A stretch of 53,951 bases of DNA from assembly GCA_015061615.1 (NCBI GenBank), contig SUWE01000014.1, forward strand, positions 1 through 53,951, in the 5' to 3' direction. The notes below the pieces were generated by a model, which saw only the letters and a program-made list of their open reading frames with translations, was not told where the DNA came from and did no database searches. Below, in pieces: positions 53,107 through 53,951 of the stretch (within the stretch, counting starts at the first letter, position 1; each line of letters opens with the position of its first letter). Made by a program: the position numbers and the translations under genes. Origin of the DNA: Lentisphaerota bacterium. GTDB taxonomy: Bacteria; Verrucomicrobiota; Lentisphaeria; Victivallales; Victivallaceae.

Positions 53107-53951
53107 AGAACGTATTGCCGTCGCCATGTCCGGCGGGGTGGACTCAACCGTTGCGGCATATCTTGCTTTGCAACAGGGGTATGAGGTCGTCGGAATCCAC
53201 TTGAAAATGGAAAAAGATGCTCCGCCCGACCCTGACTTGGCAGCCAGTTGTTCCGCTTTGGGAATAGAGCTTGTTGAACACGATTGTTCCGGCGAGTTTT
53301 ATGAAAAGGTGCTGATGGCTTCGGCATTGGAGTATGTTTCCGGCAGAACCCCGAATCCCTGCTGTCAGTGTAACAAAGTTCTGAAGTTCGCTGAATTACT
53401 CAAAGCCGCATCTGCTCTCGGGATAAACAGGGTCTGGACAGGTCACTATGTGACTCTTGATTGCGACGGCGGAATTTTCTTTTTGCGCAAAGGTATTGAT
53501 TCCGTCAAAGATCAGAGTTATTTTCTCTATCGTCTGACTCAGCAGGAGCTGTCAAGGGTGAACTTCCCTCTGGGAACTCTTACCAAAGCGGAAGTCCGTG
53601 CCATTGCAGCAGAAGCGCAGCTGCCGTGCGCAGTCCGTAAAGACAGTCAGGATGCGTGTTTTCAAATCGCCGGAGAATGTTGCGCCGAAACTCTGCGCCG
53701 CCGGTGTGAGCTGCCTGCCCGTAAAGGATTTTTTATCCACAACGGCAAACGTGTCGGCAGGCATGACGGATTCCACCGCTACACTCTCGGTCAGCGGCAG
53801 GGGTTGAATGTCGCCCTCGGAGTTCCGGCTTATGTGAAAGAGATCATTCCGTCACGGGCTGAAGTGGTGCTGACCACTGATCCGCAGGAACTTATGTCGG
53901 ACAGCTTCACTGTAAAAGAGGTGAATTGGCAATCCGGAAATAAGTTCCTGC
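53099..53951 (+). CDS. mnmA: tRNA-specific 2-thiouridylase, truncated by window edge
   Basis: The first 284 codons are visible; the gene continues beyond the right edge. PP-loop VAMSGGVDSTVAAYL binds ATP. GRTPNPCCQCNKVLKF holds the first catalytic Cys region, WTGHYV and KDQSYFLYRL follow, RKDSQDACF carries the second catalytic Cys, and LGQRQGLNVALG marks the central domain. It makes 2-thiouridine at the wobble position 34 of Lys, Glu and Gln tRNAs. Start ATG 53099 overlaps the previous stop. Confidence 0.93.
   Translation, partial: MNKERIAVAMSGGVDSTVAAYLALQQGYEVVGIHLKMEKDAPPDPDLAASCSALGIELVEHDCSGEFYEKVLMASALEYVSGRTPNPCCQCNKVLKFAELLKAASALGINRVWTGHYVTLDCDGGIFFLRKGIDSVKDQSYFLYRLTQQELSRVNFPLGTLTKAEVRAIAAEAQLPCAVRKDSQDACFQIAGECCAETLRRRCELPARKGFFIHNGKRVGRHDGFHRYTLGQRQGLNVALGVPAYVKEIIPSRAEVVLTTDPQELMSDSFTVKEVNWQSGNKFL

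Overview
The window looks like a chromosomal segment of a Gram-negative bacterium of the PVC group, most likely a gut-type member of Lentisphaerota (Victivallales). The reasons are: pseudopilin-like proteins with an FTL-x-E-hydrophobic N-terminus, one of them with an H-x9-DG tail; a one-polypeptide pyruvate:ferredoxin oxidoreductase; a Ser/Thr kinase with a DWG motif; LptF/G-type LPS export; and secreted or cytosolic glycosidases next to pseudopilins. This assignment is inferred from protein style, not from rRNA. Promoters across the window share one pattern, TTGAAT/TTGACA, then 16-17 nt, then TATATT.

Layout. 1-1000: the end of a recombinase-associated gene, an inverted-repeat-rich gap and tRNA-Val. 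1.1-2.6 kb: two divergent pseudopilin genes. 2.8-6.3 kb: pyruvate:ferredoxin oxidoreductase carrying a one-base frameshift. 6.4-10.7 kb: two SGNH hydrolases, a long hairpin element, a small GTPase divergent from a WYL regulator, and a GNAT acetyltransferase. 10.98-13.3 kb: a type II-C-like CRISPR locus with 18 repeats, an intact cas2, an N-terminal remnant of cas9, no cas1 and a predicted tracrRNA. 13.5-22 kb: carbohydrate genes (MFS, acetylesterase, tRNA-Met/Ile, GntR-type regulator, pseudopilin, a 928-residue secreted glycosidase and a GH5-like enzyme). 21.9-25.5 kb (minus strand): lptF/G-like, solute-binding protein, ung, then the GH5-like gene. 25.6-30 kb: dapB, ROK, pdxB, MFS. 30.1-39.2 kb: clpC with a zinc-ribbon protein, a lipoprotein, then tig, clpP, clpX, a protein kinase and dxr. 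39.2-53.9 kb: GT-C-like membrane proteins, ftsA, a divergent ftsZ, a proline-rich secreted protein, lepB, yihY, metY, a 5'-nucleotidase-like phosphatase and mnmA, which runs off the end.

The most unusual items are these. (1) The kinase downstream of clpX lacks the beta3 lysine (Ala75) but has a lysine (Lys58) at the third position of the glycine-rich loop, the arrangement known from eukaryotic WNK kinases. (2) The CRISPR locus has lost most of cas9 and all of cas1 by an apparent internal deletion. It keeps an array whose every repeat contains an extended -10 promoter, plus a self-contained tracrRNA gene. (3) FtsZ has altered GTP-signature and T7-loop residues but a normal FtsA-binding tail.
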